Assembly: GCF_008373765.1 (NCBI RefSeq)
Contig: NZ_VUJW01000002.1
Location: 248,001 to 312,000, forward strand
Reading direction: 5' to 3'
Source of the DNA: Nocardioides antri
GTDB taxonomy: Bacteria > Actinomycetota > Actinomycetes > Propionibacteriales > Nocardioidaceae
DNA: 64,000 nt
In this document: one piece after another, positions 23,985 through 32,874 of the stretch
Numbering within the stretch: the first letter of the stretch is position 1
Layout: each line of letters begins with the position of its first letter
Notes under the pieces: model-generated
The model's input: only the letters and a program-made list of their open reading frames with translations
Databases searched by the model: none
Told to the model about the DNA's origin: nothing
Program-made: the position numbers and the translations under genes

Positions 23985-25283
23985 TCAGCCGTCGGCCGCG
24001 AGCTTCTCCGCCGCCGCGAGCTCGACGCACACGGCGACTCCCGCCATGGCGGTCTCGACCTCGGCCAGCGCGGGGAAGGTCGGGGCGAGCCGGATGTTGC
24101 GGTCGTCGGGGTCGTCGCCGTGGGGGAACGCCGAGCCGGCCGGCGTGAGCGCGATGCCGGCCTCCTTGGCCAGCTGCACCACGCGGGCGGCGGTGCCGTC
24201 GAGCACGTTGAGGTCCACGAAGTAGCCGCCGATCGGCCGGCTCCAGGTCGCGATGCCGAGGCCGTCGAGGCGCGCGGTCAGCGCGTCCTCGACCGCGGCG
24301 AACTTCGGCGCGATCAGGTCGCGGTGCTTGCGCATGTGGGCGCGGATCCCCTCGGCGTCACCGAAGAACTCCACGTGCCGGAGCTGGTTGACCTTGTCGG
24401 GCCCGATCGAGGCGTAGGAGAGGCGCTTCAGGAACCACTCCTTGTTCTCCGGCGACGCGGCCAGCGCGGCGACGCCGGCCCCCGCGAAGGTGATCTTCGA
24501 CGTCGAGGCGAACATGATCGGCCGGTTGGGGTTCCCGGAGGCCGACGCCAGGCCGAGCGCGTCGGCGCTCTTCGTCTCGACGTCGGTGAGGTGGTGGACG
24601 GCGTACGCGTTGTCCCACAGGATCCGGAAGTCCGGGGCCGCGGTCGGCATCGCCATCAGCTCCGCCGCCACCTCGGTCGACGTCACCGAGCCGGTCGGGT
24701 TGGCGTACGTCGGCACCAGCCACATGCCCTTGACCTGCGGGTCGTCGGCGACGAGCGCGCGCACCGCCCGCACGTCCGGGCCGTCCTCGCGCATCGGCAC
24801 GGTGACCATCTCGATGCCGAGCTCGGCGAGCATCGTGAAGTGGCGGTCGTAGCCCGGGACCGGGCACACGAACTTGACCGTGTCCTCCTGGGCCCACGGC
24901 CGCGGCGAGTCCGGGCCGCCGTGGGAGAGCAGCCAGGTGACGACCTGGTACATCATCGTGAGGCTGGAGTTGCCGCCGGCGATCACCCGGGCGGTGTCGA
25001 CACTGAGGAGATCGGCGAAGATCTCCCGCATCTCGGCCAGGCCCTCGAGGCCGCCGTAGTTGCGCACGTCGGCGCCGGACCGGTCCTTGTTGGTCGTGGG
25101 GAGGCCCAGCAGCCCCTGGGACAGGTCGAGCTGGTCGGCGCCCGGCTTGCCCCGGGTCAGGTCCAGCTTGAGGCCCTTGGCCTGCAGGTCCTGGTAGTCG
25201 GCCTGCGCCGCGCTGAGGCGCTCGGCGAGCTGGTCGGGGGCGAGGTCGGTCAGCGGCTGGGTCGACGAGGTCACGGGGACCAT
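23985..25283 (-). CDS. PLP-dependent class I aminotransferase
   Basis: A 432-residue fold type I aminotransferase of the aspartate-aminotransferase-like group common in actinobacteria. The PLP lysine is Lys263 in FASTSKITFAGAGV. AGGNSSLTMMYQVVTWLL is the phosphate-binding turn, PTYANPTGSV the conserved NPTG, and the C-terminal Arg lies in NIRLAPTFP. The substrate is likely aspartate or another common amino acid, but this is not determined. The ATG at 25283 places it divergent from the rplJ leader. It is convergent with the glycan operon with 15 bp between stops and no visible hairpin. Confidence 0.88.
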   Translation of the reverse strand: MVPVTSSTQPLTDLAPDQLAERLSAAQADYQDLQAKGLKLDLTRGKPGADQLDLSQGLLGLPTTNKDRSGADVRNYGGLEGLAEMREIFADLLSVDTARVIAGGNSSLTMMYQVVTWLLSHGGPDSPRPWAQEDTVKFVCPVPGYDRHFTMLAELGIEMVTVPMREDGPDVRAVRALVADDPQVKGMWLVPTYANPTGSVTSTEVAAELMAMPTAAPDFRILWDNAYAVHHLTDVETKSADALGLASASGNPNRPIMFASTSKITFAGAGVAALAASPENKEWFLKRLSYASIGPDKVNQLRHVEFFGDAEGIRAHMRKHRDLIAPKFAAVEDALTARLDGLGIATWSRPIGGYFVDLNVLDGTAARVVQLAKEAGIALTPAGSAFPHGDDPDDRNIRLAPTFPALAEVETAMAGVAVCVELAAAEKLAADG

Positions 25284-25328
25284 CGTGCCAGTGCCCCGGG
25301 GGGTTCTCGCACCCGGATTGTCCTGGAT

Positions 25329-25358
25329 TTGGACCGGTACGACGGCGCGACGTACTCT
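25329..25358 (+). promoter_or_regulatory. Candidate rplJ promoter
   Basis: TTGGAC (25329-25334) and TACTCT (25353-25358) with an 18-bp spacer match the housekeeping actinobacterial promoter form. Transcription would begin near 25365, at the 5' end of the L10 leader. Confidence 0.65.
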
Positions 25359-25365
25359 TGCCGTC

Positions 25366-25568
25366 GAAACCTTAAGACCGCCGGTCGTCCGGGCTGCCTC
25401 AGCCCTGACCGAAGGAACCGCGAGAGCGGACGGCCTGCGCAGGGGATCAGAGCATGACCAGCAGTTGCGCCCGCAGGGCAGCAGCCGATGTCCACGCCCT
25501 GAGCGCCTGCGCTCAGGGCGTTCGTCATTCGGGATCTTCAGCCGGCAGTCAGATCCGGAAGGAGACCC
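25366..25568 (+). promoter_or_regulatory. L10 (rplJ) autoregulatory leader
   Basis: The roughly 200-nt leader has the layout of L10-binding leaders: AAGACCGCCGG near the start, then ACCGCGAGAGCGGACGGCC and CCTGCGCAGGGGATCAGAGC, a kink-turn-like region. A 12-bp hairpin at 25495-25520 (CGCCCTGAGCGC/GCGCTCAGGGCG, 2-nt loop) follows. Binding of the L10(L7/L12) complex is known to repress such operons; the assignment here is by pattern and position. Confidence 0.6.
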
Positions 25569-26252
25569 ATGGCGCGGGCAGACAAGCAGGCCGCCGTCGC
25601 GGAGATCGCTGAGTCCTTCGGCGACGCCGCTGGCGCTGTGCTGACCGAGTACCGCGGTCTCACCGTGAAGCAGCTGCAGGACCTGCGGCGCTCCCTCGGC
25701 GAGAACGCCAACTACGCCGTGGTCAAGAACACGCTGGCCAAGATCGCCGCCAAGGAGGCGGGGATCGAGGGCTTCGACGAGCTCCTCACCGGCCCGACTG
25801 CGATCGCCTTCATCTCGGGCGACGTCGTCGAGGCGGCGAAGGGTCTGCGTGACTTTGCCAAGGCCAACCCCGCCCTTGTCATCAAGGGTGGAGTTCTGGA
25901 CGGCAAGGCCCTCGAGCCGGCTGAGATCGCCAAGCTGGCCGATCTCGAGTCGCGCGAGGTGCTCCTGGGCAAGCTGGCGGGCGCGATGCTCGCCTCGCTG
26001 AGCCAGGCCGTCTACCTCCTCAACGCGCCGCTGGCCCAGGCCGCCCGTCTCGCGGGTGCGCTGCAGGCCAAGGCCGAGGAGGACCCCTCGATCCTCGCAG
26101 GTGGTGCCGCCAAGACCGATTCAGATGGTCCGGGCGCCGCCGAGGAGGCCCCTGCCGACGACGCCGCCGAGGCTGTGCCGTCTGCCGAGGCCCCCGCCGA
26201 CGAGGCGGCCGCCGAGGCTGCCTCTGACGAGGGCGACACCACCGAGGCCTGA
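25569..26252 (+). CDS. rplJ: Ribosomal protein uL10
   Basis: A 227-residue base of the ribosomal stalk; it binds 23S rRNA and recruits L7/L12 dimers. It has the N-terminal [20 protein letters not shown], the RNA-binding [16 protein letters not shown] and [18 protein letters not shown], and LSREVLLG-type helices. After the L7/L12-binding helix it continues with an acidic Ala/Asp/Glu tail of about 50 residues ([20 protein letters not shown]) that most L10 proteins (about 175 residues) lack. AAGGAG precedes the ATG. Followed by rplL after 73 bp. Confidence 0.97.
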   Translation: MARADKQAAVAEIAESFGDAAGAVLTEYRGLTVKQLQDLRRSLGENANYAVVKNTLAKIAAKEAGIEGFDELLTGPTAIAFISGDVVEAAKGLRDFAKANPALVIKGGVLDGKALEPAEIAKLADLESREVLLGKLAGAMLASLSQAVYLLNAPLAQAARLAGALQAKAEEDPSILAGGAAKTDSDGPGAAEEAPADDAAEAVPSAEAPADEAAAEAASDEGDTTEA

Positions 26253-26325
26253 GGCCTCGGAACCACCACCTGAAACCCGGCGGGTCGCAAGTGCGGCCGG
26301 CCACCAAACGGAAGGAAACGCCATC

Positions 26326-26718
26326 ATGGCGAAGCTCACCACTGACGAGCTGCTCGACGCGTTCAAGGAGATGACCCTCATCGAGCTCTCCGAGTTCGTG
26401 AAGCAGTTCGAGGAGACCTTCGGCGTCACCGCTGCCGCTCCGGTCGCCGTCGCCGCTGCCCCCGCCGCCGGCGGTGCTGCTGCGGGCGGCGAGGAGGCCG
26501 CCGCGCAGGACGAGTTCGACGTCATCCTCGAGGCTGCCGGTGACAAGAAGATCAACGTCATCAAGGAGGTGCGCGCGCTGACCTCCCTCGGTCTCAAGGA
26601 GGCCAAGGACCTGGTCGAGGGTGCGCCGAAGCCGGTCCTCGAGAAGGCCACCAAGGACGCCGCGGAGAAGGCGAAGGAGGCCCTCGAGGCCGCCGGCGCC
26701 ACCGTCACCCTCAAGTGA
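26326..26718 (+). CDS. rplL: Ribosomal protein bL12 (L7/L12)
   Basis: A 130-residue stalk protein that recruits translation GTPases. N-terminal dimerisation domain [20 protein letters not shown], Ala/Gly hinge ([16 protein letters not shown]), and C-terminal domain [38 protein letters not shown]. The ATG at 26326 follows AAGGA. The intrinsic terminator begins 24 bp after the stop. Confidence 0.98.
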   Translation: MAKLTTDELLDAFKEMTLIELSEFVKQFEETFGVTAAAPVAVAAAPAAGGAAAGGEEAAAQDEFDVILEAAGDKKINVIKEVRALTSLGLKEAKDLVEGAPKPVLEKATKDAAEKAKEALEAAGATVTLK

Positions 26719-26741
26719 CGATCTGACGCTGTTCCTGCGAG

Positions 26742-26770
26742 GCGGGTCCCCGGAAGGGGGCCCGCTTCGT
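26742..26770 (+). terminator. Terminator after rplL
   Basis: GCGGGTCCCC (26742-26751) pairs with GGGGGCCCGC (26756-26765) around a GGAA tetraloop, with one G:U pair. The following TTCGTGCATTT is only weakly T-rich. It probably ends or attenuates the rplJL transcript before the Mce operon. Confidence 0.7.
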
Positions 26771-26856
26771 GCATTTGCCCCCGGGACCCGGGGCAATGTG
26801 TACTCGCCAGTAGGACATGGTGTCTCGGATTCGGACCCTGGGTGACGTGGACCACG

Positions 26857-26869
26857 GTTACCGCGTAAC
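26857..26869. promoter_or_regulatory. Palindrome upstream of the Mce operon
   Basis: GTTAC-CGC-GTAAC is a perfect 5-bp inverted repeat with a 3-bp centre, placed 111 bp before mkl in the 214-bp gap after the rplL terminator. It has the size of a dimeric repressor site, but no regulator is encoded nearby and no clear -35/-10 pair is visible around it. Confidence 0.4.
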
Positions 26870-26979
26870 GTGCGCCTCGCGGTTGCGTTGTTCCCTCGCA
26901 GCCGCACGTGGAATTTGGTGGCAGCCCCGGGTGGGCTGGGGACCACGTCGGGTCAGCGGAGGATCAGGAAGAGGTCAGC

Positions 26980-27948
26980 ATGGGCGTCGACGTCGCAGTG
27001 ACGAACTTGACCAAGCAATTCGGGAAGCAGCTCATCTGGAAGGGCGTCACGCTGACGCTCCCCGCCGGTGAGATCTCGGTGATGCTCGGTCCGTCCGGAA
27101 CCGGCAAGTCGGTGTTCCTGAAGGCCCTGATCGGCCTGATCAAGCCCGATGAGGGCTCCATCATCATCGAGGGCACCGACATCGCGTCCTGCTCCGAGAA
27201 GGAGCTCTACGAGGTCCGCAAGCTGTTCGGCGTGCTGTTCCAGGACGGCGCGATGTTCGGCTCGATGAACCTCTACGACAACGTGGCCTTCCCGCTGCGC
27301 GAGCACACCAAGAAGTCCGAGTCAGAGATCCGCGACATCGTCATGGAGAAGATGGACCTCGTCGGTCTGCTCGGCGCGGAGTTCAAGCTCCCCGGTGAGA
27401 TCTCCGGCGGTATGCGCAAGCGCGCCGGTCTCGCCCGCGCCCTGGTCCTCGACCCGGAGATCCTCCTCATCGACGAGCCGGACTCGGGTCTCGACCCGGT
27501 CCGCACATCGTTCATCAACCAGCTGTTCGTCGACCTGAACGCCCAGATCGACGCGACGTTCCTGATCGTGACCCACGACGTCCACAGTGTCCGGGTCGTG
27601 CCCGACCAGATCGGTCTGCTCTACCACAAGCACCTGGCGATGTACGGCCCGCGGGAGATGCTGCTGTCGTCCGACGAGCCGGTCGTGCGCCAGTTCCTCA
27701 ACGCCCAGACGATCGGCCCGATCGGCATGTCCGAGGAGAAGGACGCCGACCAGCTGGCTGCGGAGAAGGACATGGACCTTCCGCCGCTGCCCCCGATCCC
27801 GCTCCAGCTCGAGCCGTCCAACGGCATCCCGCGCCGCGCTCAGCGGCCCGCCGGCGAGTGGTGCCGCCAGAACGGCATCACCCCGCCTCCTGGGTCGTTC
27901 ACCAAAGAGGCGGAGCACGCCAGCGGCACGTCGCAGCAGAGCAGCTGA
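26980..27948 (+). CDS. mkl: Mce transporter ATPase (MlaF/Mkl type)
   Basis: A 322-residue ABC ATPase energising Mce lipid import. It has Walker A GPSGTGKS (residues 37-44), Q-loop VLFQDGAMF, signature ISGGMRKRAG, Walker B ILLIDEPDSGLD and the switch His in VTHDVHSV. The last 80 residues (proline-rich, LPPLPPIPLQLEPSNG and RRAQRPAGEW) are an extension beyond the ATPase core seen in actinobacterial Mkl. GAGG lies 5 nt before the ATG at 26980. As in M. tuberculosis, the gene sits just downstream of rplL, but here the whole Mce operon follows it. Confidence 0.93.
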   Translation: MGVDVAVTNLTKQFGKQLIWKGVTLTLPAGEISVMLGPSGTGKSVFLKALIGLIKPDEGSIIIEGTDIASCSEKELYEVRKLFGVLFQDGAMFGSMNLYDNVAFPLREHTKKSESEIRDIVMEKMDLVGLLGAEFKLPGEISGGMRKRAGLARALVLDPEILLIDEPDSGLDPVRTSFINQLFVDLNAQIDATFLIVTHDVHSVRVVPDQIGLLYHKHLAMYGPREMLLSSDEPVVRQFLNAQTIGPIGMSEEKDADQLAAEKDMDLPPLPPIPLQLEPSNGIPRRAQRPAGEWCRQNGITPPPGSFTKEAEHASGTSQQSS

Positions 27949-27957
27949 CGGGTTTCG

Positions 27958-28740
27958 ATGTCCTCAACCGCCGCTAGGGTCCTCGCGCCGGTCGGCACCG
28001 CGGGCAAGCTCTTCGCCTTCGGTCTCGACGTGGCCCGAGGACTGTTCCGGCGCCCGTTCCAGCTGCGTGAGTTCCTTCAGCAGGCCTGGTTCATCGCGTC
28101 GGTCACCATCATCCCCACCGCCCTCGTGGCCATCCCGTTCGGTGCTGTCATCGCACTGCAGGTGGGTGGCCTGATCAAGCAGTTCGGCGCGCAGTCGTTC
28201 ACCGGCTCCGCGTCCGTGCTGGCGGTCATCCAGCAGGCCGGTCCGATCGCGACGGCGCTGTTGATCGCGGGTGCAGGCGGGTCGGCGATCGCCGCCGACC
28301 TGGGCGCCCGGAAGATCCGCGAGGAGCTCGACGCGATGATGGTGCTGGGCATCGACCCGATCCAGCGCCTGGTCGCGCCCCGGGTGCTCGCCTGCATGCT
28401 CGTCGCGGTGTTCCTCAACGGAATGGTCAGCGTCGTGGGTGTGGGCGGCGGCTACGTCTTCAACGTCATCCTCCAGGACGGCACCCCGGGTGCCTACCTC
28501 GCCAGCTTCACCGCGCTGGCGCAGCTGCCCGATGTCTGGGTCGGCATGGTGAAGGCGCTCGTGTTCGGTCTCATCGCCGCGATCGTCGCCTCCTACAAGG
28601 GCATGAACGCGGCCGGCGGACCGAAGGGCGTCGGTGACGCCGTGAACGAGTCCGTGGTCATCACGTTCCTCCTCCTGTTCGTCGTCAACTTCATCATCAG
28701 CACGATCTACCTGCAGGTCGTGCCCCCTAAGACGGGTTAG
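27958..28740 (+). CDS. yrbEA: MlaE/YrbE family permease, first subunit
   Basis: A 260-residue permease of the Mce system with five or six membrane segments. Family motifs are AWFIASVTIIPTALVAIPFG, AGPIATALLIAGAGGSAIAADLGA and the cytoplasmic coupling loop EELDAMMVLGIDPIQRLVAPR that contacts the ATPase. It starts 9 bp after mkl. It probably pairs with the next permease to form the channel through which lipids, sterols or fatty acids pass after the Mce tunnel. Confidence 0.93.
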   Translation: MSSTAARVLAPVGTAGKLFAFGLDVARGLFRRPFQLREFLQQAWFIASVTIIPTALVAIPFGAVIALQVGGLIKQFGAQSFTGSASVLAVIQQAGPIATALLIAGAGGSAIAADLGARKIREELDAMMVLGIDPIQRLVAPRVLACMLVAVFLNGMVSVVGVGGGYVFNVILQDGTPGAYLASFTALAQLPDVWVGMVKALVFGLIAAIVASYKGMNAAGGPKGVGDAVNESVVITFLLLFVVNFIISTIYLQVVPPKTG

Positions 28741-28750
28741 GGGAAGAGAC

Positions 28751-29578
28751 ATGGCGAACGTGAAGGCGATCTACGAGCGGCCGCTCAAGGGCCTCGACAC
28801 CCTTGGGCACGAGCTGTCGTTCTACATCAAGGTGATCCTGGCGATCCCCCGCACCATCTCGCACTACCCGCGGGAGATCCTGCGACTGCTGGCGGAGGTC
28901 ACCCTCGGCTCGGGCGCGCTGGCGGTGATCGGCGGCACCATCGGCGTCATCATCGGCATGACGTTCTTCACCGGCGCCCAGGTCGGGCTCTCGGGCTACG
29001 CCGCGCTCAACCAGCTCGGCACCGCGGCCTTCTCCGGGTTCGTGTCGGCCTACTTCAACACGCGGGAGATCGCGCCCCTCGTCGCCGGCATCGCGCTGGC
29101 GGCCACCGTCGGCTGCGGCTTCACCGCGCAGCTCGGCGCGATGCGGATCTCCGAGGAGGTCGACGCCCTCGAGGTCATGGCCATCCCGTCGATGCGGTTC
29201 CTGGTCGCGACCCGCGTCGTCGCCGGCCTGATCGCGATCGTCCCGCTCTACGTGGTCGGCCTGCTGTCGTCGTACGTCGCCAGCAGGCTGGTCGTGACCG
29301 TGTACTACGGCCAGTCCGCCGGCACCTACGACCACTACTTCAACCAGTTCCTGCCACCGGGCGACGTCTTGTGGTCGTTCGGCAAGGTGCTGGTGTTCGC
29401 CGTGGTCGTGATCCTCATCCACTGCTACCACGGCTACACTGCGTCCGGCGGTCCTGCCGGCGTCGGCGTCGCTGTGGGCAAGGGGGTCCGGACGAGCATC
29501 GTGGCGATCAACGTCATCGACCTGTTCCTCTCGATGGCGATCTGGGGCACCACCACGACGGTCCGGTTGGCGGGGTGA
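28751..29578 (+). CDS. yrbEB: MlaE/YrbE family permease, second subunit
   Basis: A 275-residue homologue of the preceding permease. It has an amphipathic N-terminus, GGTIGVIIGMTFFTGAQVGL, the coupling loop EEVDALEVMAIPSMRFLVATR, and a C-terminal block GYTASGGPAGVGVAVGKGVR. GGGGAAGAG precedes the ATG at 28751. Two YrbE genes followed by six mce genes is the standard actinobacterial Mce layout. Confidence 0.93.
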   Translation: MANVKAIYERPLKGLDTLGHELSFYIKVILAIPRTISHYPREILRLLAEVTLGSGALAVIGGTIGVIIGMTFFTGAQVGLSGYAALNQLGTAAFSGFVSAYFNTREIAPLVAGIALAATVGCGFTAQLGAMRISEEVDALEVMAIPSMRFLVATRVVAGLIAIVPLYVVGLLSSYVASRLVVTVYYGQSAGTYDHYFNQFLPPGDVLWSFGKVLVFAVVVILIHCYHGYTASGGPAGVGVAVGKGVRTSIVAINVIDLFLSMAIWGTTTTVRLAG

Positions 29579-29585
29579 TGAGCTG

Positions 29586-30860
29586 ATGCTGAACAAGTCC
29601 CTCGACGCCTACAAGACGCTCGGCGTGCTCTTCATCTGCCTGCTGCTGTTCGGCGTGTGGCTGACCTACGCCGTCTTCACCAAGAAGTTCTCGGACTACG
29701 AGGAGGTCACCCTCCGGACCTCGTCCATCGGGCTGCAGCTGCCCGAACGCGCGGACGTCAAGATCCGCGGCGTGATCGTCGGAGAGGTGCTCGAGGCGGA
29801 GGCCGGCGACGACGGCGCCGAGCTCACGCTCGGCCTCTACCCCGACGAGGTCCACTCCATCCCGGCCAACGTCACGGGCGCGATCGTGCCCAAGACCCTG
29901 TTCGGCGAGAAGTACGTCTCCCTCGTCGTGCCCGGCTCCGGCGCCGAGGGCACCATCGAGGCGGGCGACGTCATCACCAAGACCGACCTCGGCACCGAGG
30001 TCGAGGAGGTCCTCTCCGACATCTACCCGCTGCTGCAGGCCGTCCGCCCGGCCGACCTCAACGCGACGCTGTCGGCGCTCGCGACCGCGCTCGAGGGACG
30101 CGGCGACCAGCTGGGGGAGAACCTCGCCACCGTCGACTCCTACCTGAAGCGGATGAACCCGCTGATCCCCGCCCTGCTGGACGACCTCCGCCTCACCGCC
30201 CAGGTGTCCGACCTGTACGCCGACATCCTCCCGGAGGTCGCCCAGATCCTCGACGACACCGTCACGACGACCGGCACGTTCGAGGAGAAGGAGGAGACGC
30301 TGAACGCCGCCCTGCGCGACATCACGGCCTTCGCCGACCGGGCCCGGGGCTTCCTCGACCGCAACGGCGCCTTGATCGACGAGGCCAACGACCTGAGCGC
30401 GATCCAGCTGCGCCTGCTGGCGCGCTACTCGCCGGAGTTCCCCTGCCTCTTCGGCGGCCTCAACAACATCGCCCCGCGCATCGCGTCGATGTTCCGCGGC
30501 TTCGAGCTCCACATCGTGCTCGAGACCCTGCCGAACCAGCCGCGCGCCTACACCGTCCAGGACCGGCCGAAGTTCGGCGACCACCGTGGCCCGCGGTGCT
30601 ACAGCCTGCCGACGCCCCCGTGGAGTCAGCAGAACCCCTACCGCAACCCGCCGAACTTCGACGACGGCGTCGACGAGCCGACCGGCAAGGGCACCACCCG
30701 GGTGCCGCCCGGTTTCGACCGGGAGCTCGGCTACCGCGGCACGGCCCACGACGACCTGGTCCTGCGGCAGTTCCTGTCCGAGGCGTACGGCGACGACGCC
30801 AGCTCGGACCTCGGGGTGCTGCTCGCCGGCCCCGTCGTCTCCGAGGCAGGTGATCGGTGA
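29586..30860 (+). CDS. mceA: Mce family protein, position A
   Basis: A 424-residue secreted/anchored lipid-shuttle subunit. An N-terminal membrane anchor (LGVLFICLLLFGVWLTYAVF) is followed by the MCE domain (TSSIGLQLPERADVKIRGVIVGEV), then a long helical region expected to form the needle-like tunnel with the other five Mce proteins. The C-terminal tail after about residue 330 is Pro/Asn-rich (PTPPWSQQNPYRNPPNF). The ATG at 29586 is 7 bp after the permease stop. Its stop overlaps the next start region by 1-4 nt. The transported substrate (sterol, fatty acid or other lipid) is not visible. Confidence 0.92.
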   Translation: MLNKSLDAYKTLGVLFICLLLFGVWLTYAVFTKKFSDYEEVTLRTSSIGLQLPERADVKIRGVIVGEVLEAEAGDDGAELTLGLYPDEVHSIPANVTGAIVPKTLFGEKYVSLVVPGSGAEGTIEAGDVITKTDLGTEVEEVLSDIYPLLQAVRPADLNATLSALATALEGRGDQLGENLATVDSYLKRMNPLIPALLDDLRLTAQVSDLYADILPEVAQILDDTVTTTGTFEEKEETLNAALRDITAFADRARGFLDRNGALIDEANDLSAIQLRLLARYSPEFPCLFGGLNNIAPRIASMFRGFELHIVLETLPNQPRAYTVQDRPKFGDHRGPRCYSLPTPPWSQQNPYRNPPNFDDGVDEPTGKGTTRVPPGFDRELGYRGTAHDDLVLRQFLSEAYGDDASSDLGVLLAGPVVSEAGDR

Positions 30861-31897
30861 TGGGGCTGACCCTCGACAAGAGGACCTCCGGTGACCTGGT
30901 CCGGCTGCTCATCTTCATGATCACCACGGGCCTCGCCACCGGCGTCCTCGTCGTGACGATCGGCAACCTGTCGTTCGGTGCCACCAAGGAGTACAAGGCC
31001 GAGTTCGCCGACGCGACCGGAGTCGTCCAGGGTGACGACATCCGGGTCGCCGGCGTGCGGGTCGGCAACGTCCAGGACATCGAGATCGCCGAGGACAACC
31101 GGGCCCTCGTCACGTTCTCGGTCGACGCCGACACCAAGCTCGACAGCTCGACCCACGCGACGATCAAGTTCCGCAACCTGATCGGCCAGCGCTACATCGC
31201 CCTCACCCAGGAGGGCAGCAGCGACGACGAGCTGGAGGACGGCGACACGATCCCGGTGTCCCGCACCCAGCCCGCGCTCGACCTGACCGTGCTGTTCAAC
31301 GGATTCAAGCCGCTGTTCGAGGCGTTGTCGCCCGACGACATCAACAAGCTCTCGTTCGAGATCGTCCAGGTCTTCCAGGGCGAGGGCAGCACGCTCGAGA
31401 GCCTGCTCGCCAGCACCGCGTCGTTGACCCAGACCCTGGCCGACCGGGACCAGGTGATCGGCGACCTGCTCGTGAACCTCGAGCACGTCCTCGACCACGT
31501 CGCCGATCGCGACGACCAGCTGACCGACCTGATCGGGAGCTTCCAGGAGCTGATCGGCGGGCTCAAGGAGGACCGCGAGGCGATCCTGTCGTCGCTCGAC
31601 GGCATCTCCGACCTCGCCGTCGAGACCGCCGGACTGGTCGACAAGATCCGCGAGCCGCTGGTCCGTGACATCAAGGAGGCGCGACAGCTCGCTGCGCTCC
31701 TCGACCGCAACAAGGGGGAGATCGACCGCGTGCTGCAGGTGGCGCCGTACAAGATCAACAAGTACGGCCGGACCGGCACGTACGGCTCGTGGTTCAACTT
31801 CTACCTGTGCCACTTCAACGCGAAGATCCGCATCGGCAAGGAGATCCTGGCTGAGCCGAAGTACGCGACCGGCGCCGAGAGGTGCGACCTGCCATGA
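30860..31897 (+). CDS. mceB: Mce family protein, position B
   Basis: A 345-residue Mce subunit. Membrane anchor LLIFMITTGLATGVLVVTIG, MCE domain ATGVVQGDDIRVAGVRVGNVQDIEI, then a helical stalk with repeated DRDQVIGDLLVNLEHVL-type heptads. The start is either GTG 30857 or ATG 30860; both directly overlap the mceA stop. The C-terminus ends with a two-cysteine segment (FNFYLCHFNAK ... ERCDLP) as is common in MceB. The ATGA overlap with mceC shows coupling. Confidence 0.92.
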   Translation: MGLTLDKRTSGDLVRLLIFMITTGLATGVLVVTIGNLSFGATKEYKAEFADATGVVQGDDIRVAGVRVGNVQDIEIAEDNRALVTFSVDADTKLDSSTHATIKFRNLIGQRYIALTQEGSSDDELEDGDTIPVSRTQPALDLTVLFNGFKPLFEALSPDDINKLSFEIVQVFQGEGSTLESLLASTASLTQTLADRDQVIGDLLVNLEHVLDHVADRDDQLTDLIGSFQELIGGLKEDREAILSSLDGISDLAVETAGLVDKIREPLVRDIKEARQLAALLDRNKGEIDRVLQVAPYKINKYGRTGTYGSWFNFYLCHFNAKIRIGKEILAEPKYATGAERCDLP

Positions 31898-32874
31898 GCA
31901 TGAAGCCCTTCCGTGAGCGCAACCCGGTCGTCGTCGGCGCGATCAGCATCGCCGTGCTCGTGCTCGGACTGCTGGCTGCGTTCCGCGCCCAGGACCTGCC
32001 CCTGATCGGCGGCGGGGACAGCTACTACGCCGAGTTCGACGAGTCCGGCGGGCTCAAGGTCAACGACGAGGTCCGCCTCGCCGGGGTCCGCATCGGCAAG
32101 GTCGACTCGATCGAGCTCGAGGACGGCAAGGTCAAGGTCGGCTTCAAGATCAAGACCGACGCCGAGTTCGGCGACGAGACGCACGCCTCGATCAGGGTGA
32201 AGACCATCCTCGGGTCGATGTTCCTCGCTCTCGAACCGGCCGGCAGCGGCCAGCTCGAGGAGGGCGAGACGATCCCGGCCGAGCGGACGACCTCGCCGTT
32301 CGACGTGGTGGAAGCCTTCGAGGGGCTGGCCGCGACCTCCGACAAGATCGACACCGACCAGCTCGCAGCAGCCATGACCACGATGGCCGACCTCACCCGG
32401 AACACTCCGGAGGAGTTCCGCTCCGCGCTGGAGGGCGTCTCCGCGCTGTCGAGGGTCGTGGCGGCCCGGGACGAGGAGATCAACTCACTGCTCAAGAGCC
32501 TGGAGCGGGTCTCCACCGTGCTCGACGCGCGGGACGAGGACATCGTCGCGCTGATGGCGGACGCCGACGTCCTGTTCCGTGCGCTGCTCGAGCGGCGCCA
32601 GGCCATCCACGACATCCTGGTCTCGACGGTCACGCTGAGCCAGGAGCTCACCGCCCTCGTGCGCCAGTCGCGGGCGGACCTCAAGCCGGCGCTGCGTCAC
32701 CTCGAGTCGGTGCTGGGCGTGCTCAACAAGAACGAGGAGAACCTCGACCGGACGCTGACGCTGATGGCGCCGTTCTACCGGGTCTTCGCCAACGTGTTCG
32801 GCAACGGACCCTGGTGGGACACCTACATCGCGAACTTCCCGCCCATTCCCGGCCCGGGAGGTGGGGCCCGATGA
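31894..32874 (+). CDS. mceC: Mce family protein, position C
   Basis: A 326-residue Mce subunit. Anchor NPVVVGAISIAVLVLGLLAAF and MCE domain DESGGLKVNDEVRLAGVRIGKVDSIEL, then a coiled helical region (SALSRVVAARDEEINSLLKS). It is the shortest of the six and lacks the long disordered C-terminal tail of its neighbours. The ATG at 31894 overlaps the mceB stop (ATGA), and mceD overlaps its own stop in the same way. Confidence 0.92.
   Translation: MSMKPFRERNPVVVGAISIAVLVLGLLAAFRAQDLPLIGGGDSYYAEFDESGGLKVNDEVRLAGVRIGKVDSIELEDGKVKVGFKIKTDAEFGDETHASIRVKTILGSMFLALEPAGSGQLEEGETIPAERTTSPFDVVEAFEGLAATSDKIDTDQLAAAMTTMADLTRNTPEEFRSALEGVSALSRVVAARDEEINSLLKSLERVSTVLDARDEDIVALMADADVLFRALLERRQAIHDILVSTVTLSQELTALVRQSRADLKPALRHLESVLGVLNKNEENLDRTLTLMAPFYRVFANVFGNGPWWDTYIANFPPIPGPGGGAR

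Noticed and set aside
26840-26861. GGTTAC at 26856 as another stress-sigma promoter before the Mce operon
   Set aside because: No GNNT lies 14-16 bp upstream, so only the palindrome was reported.
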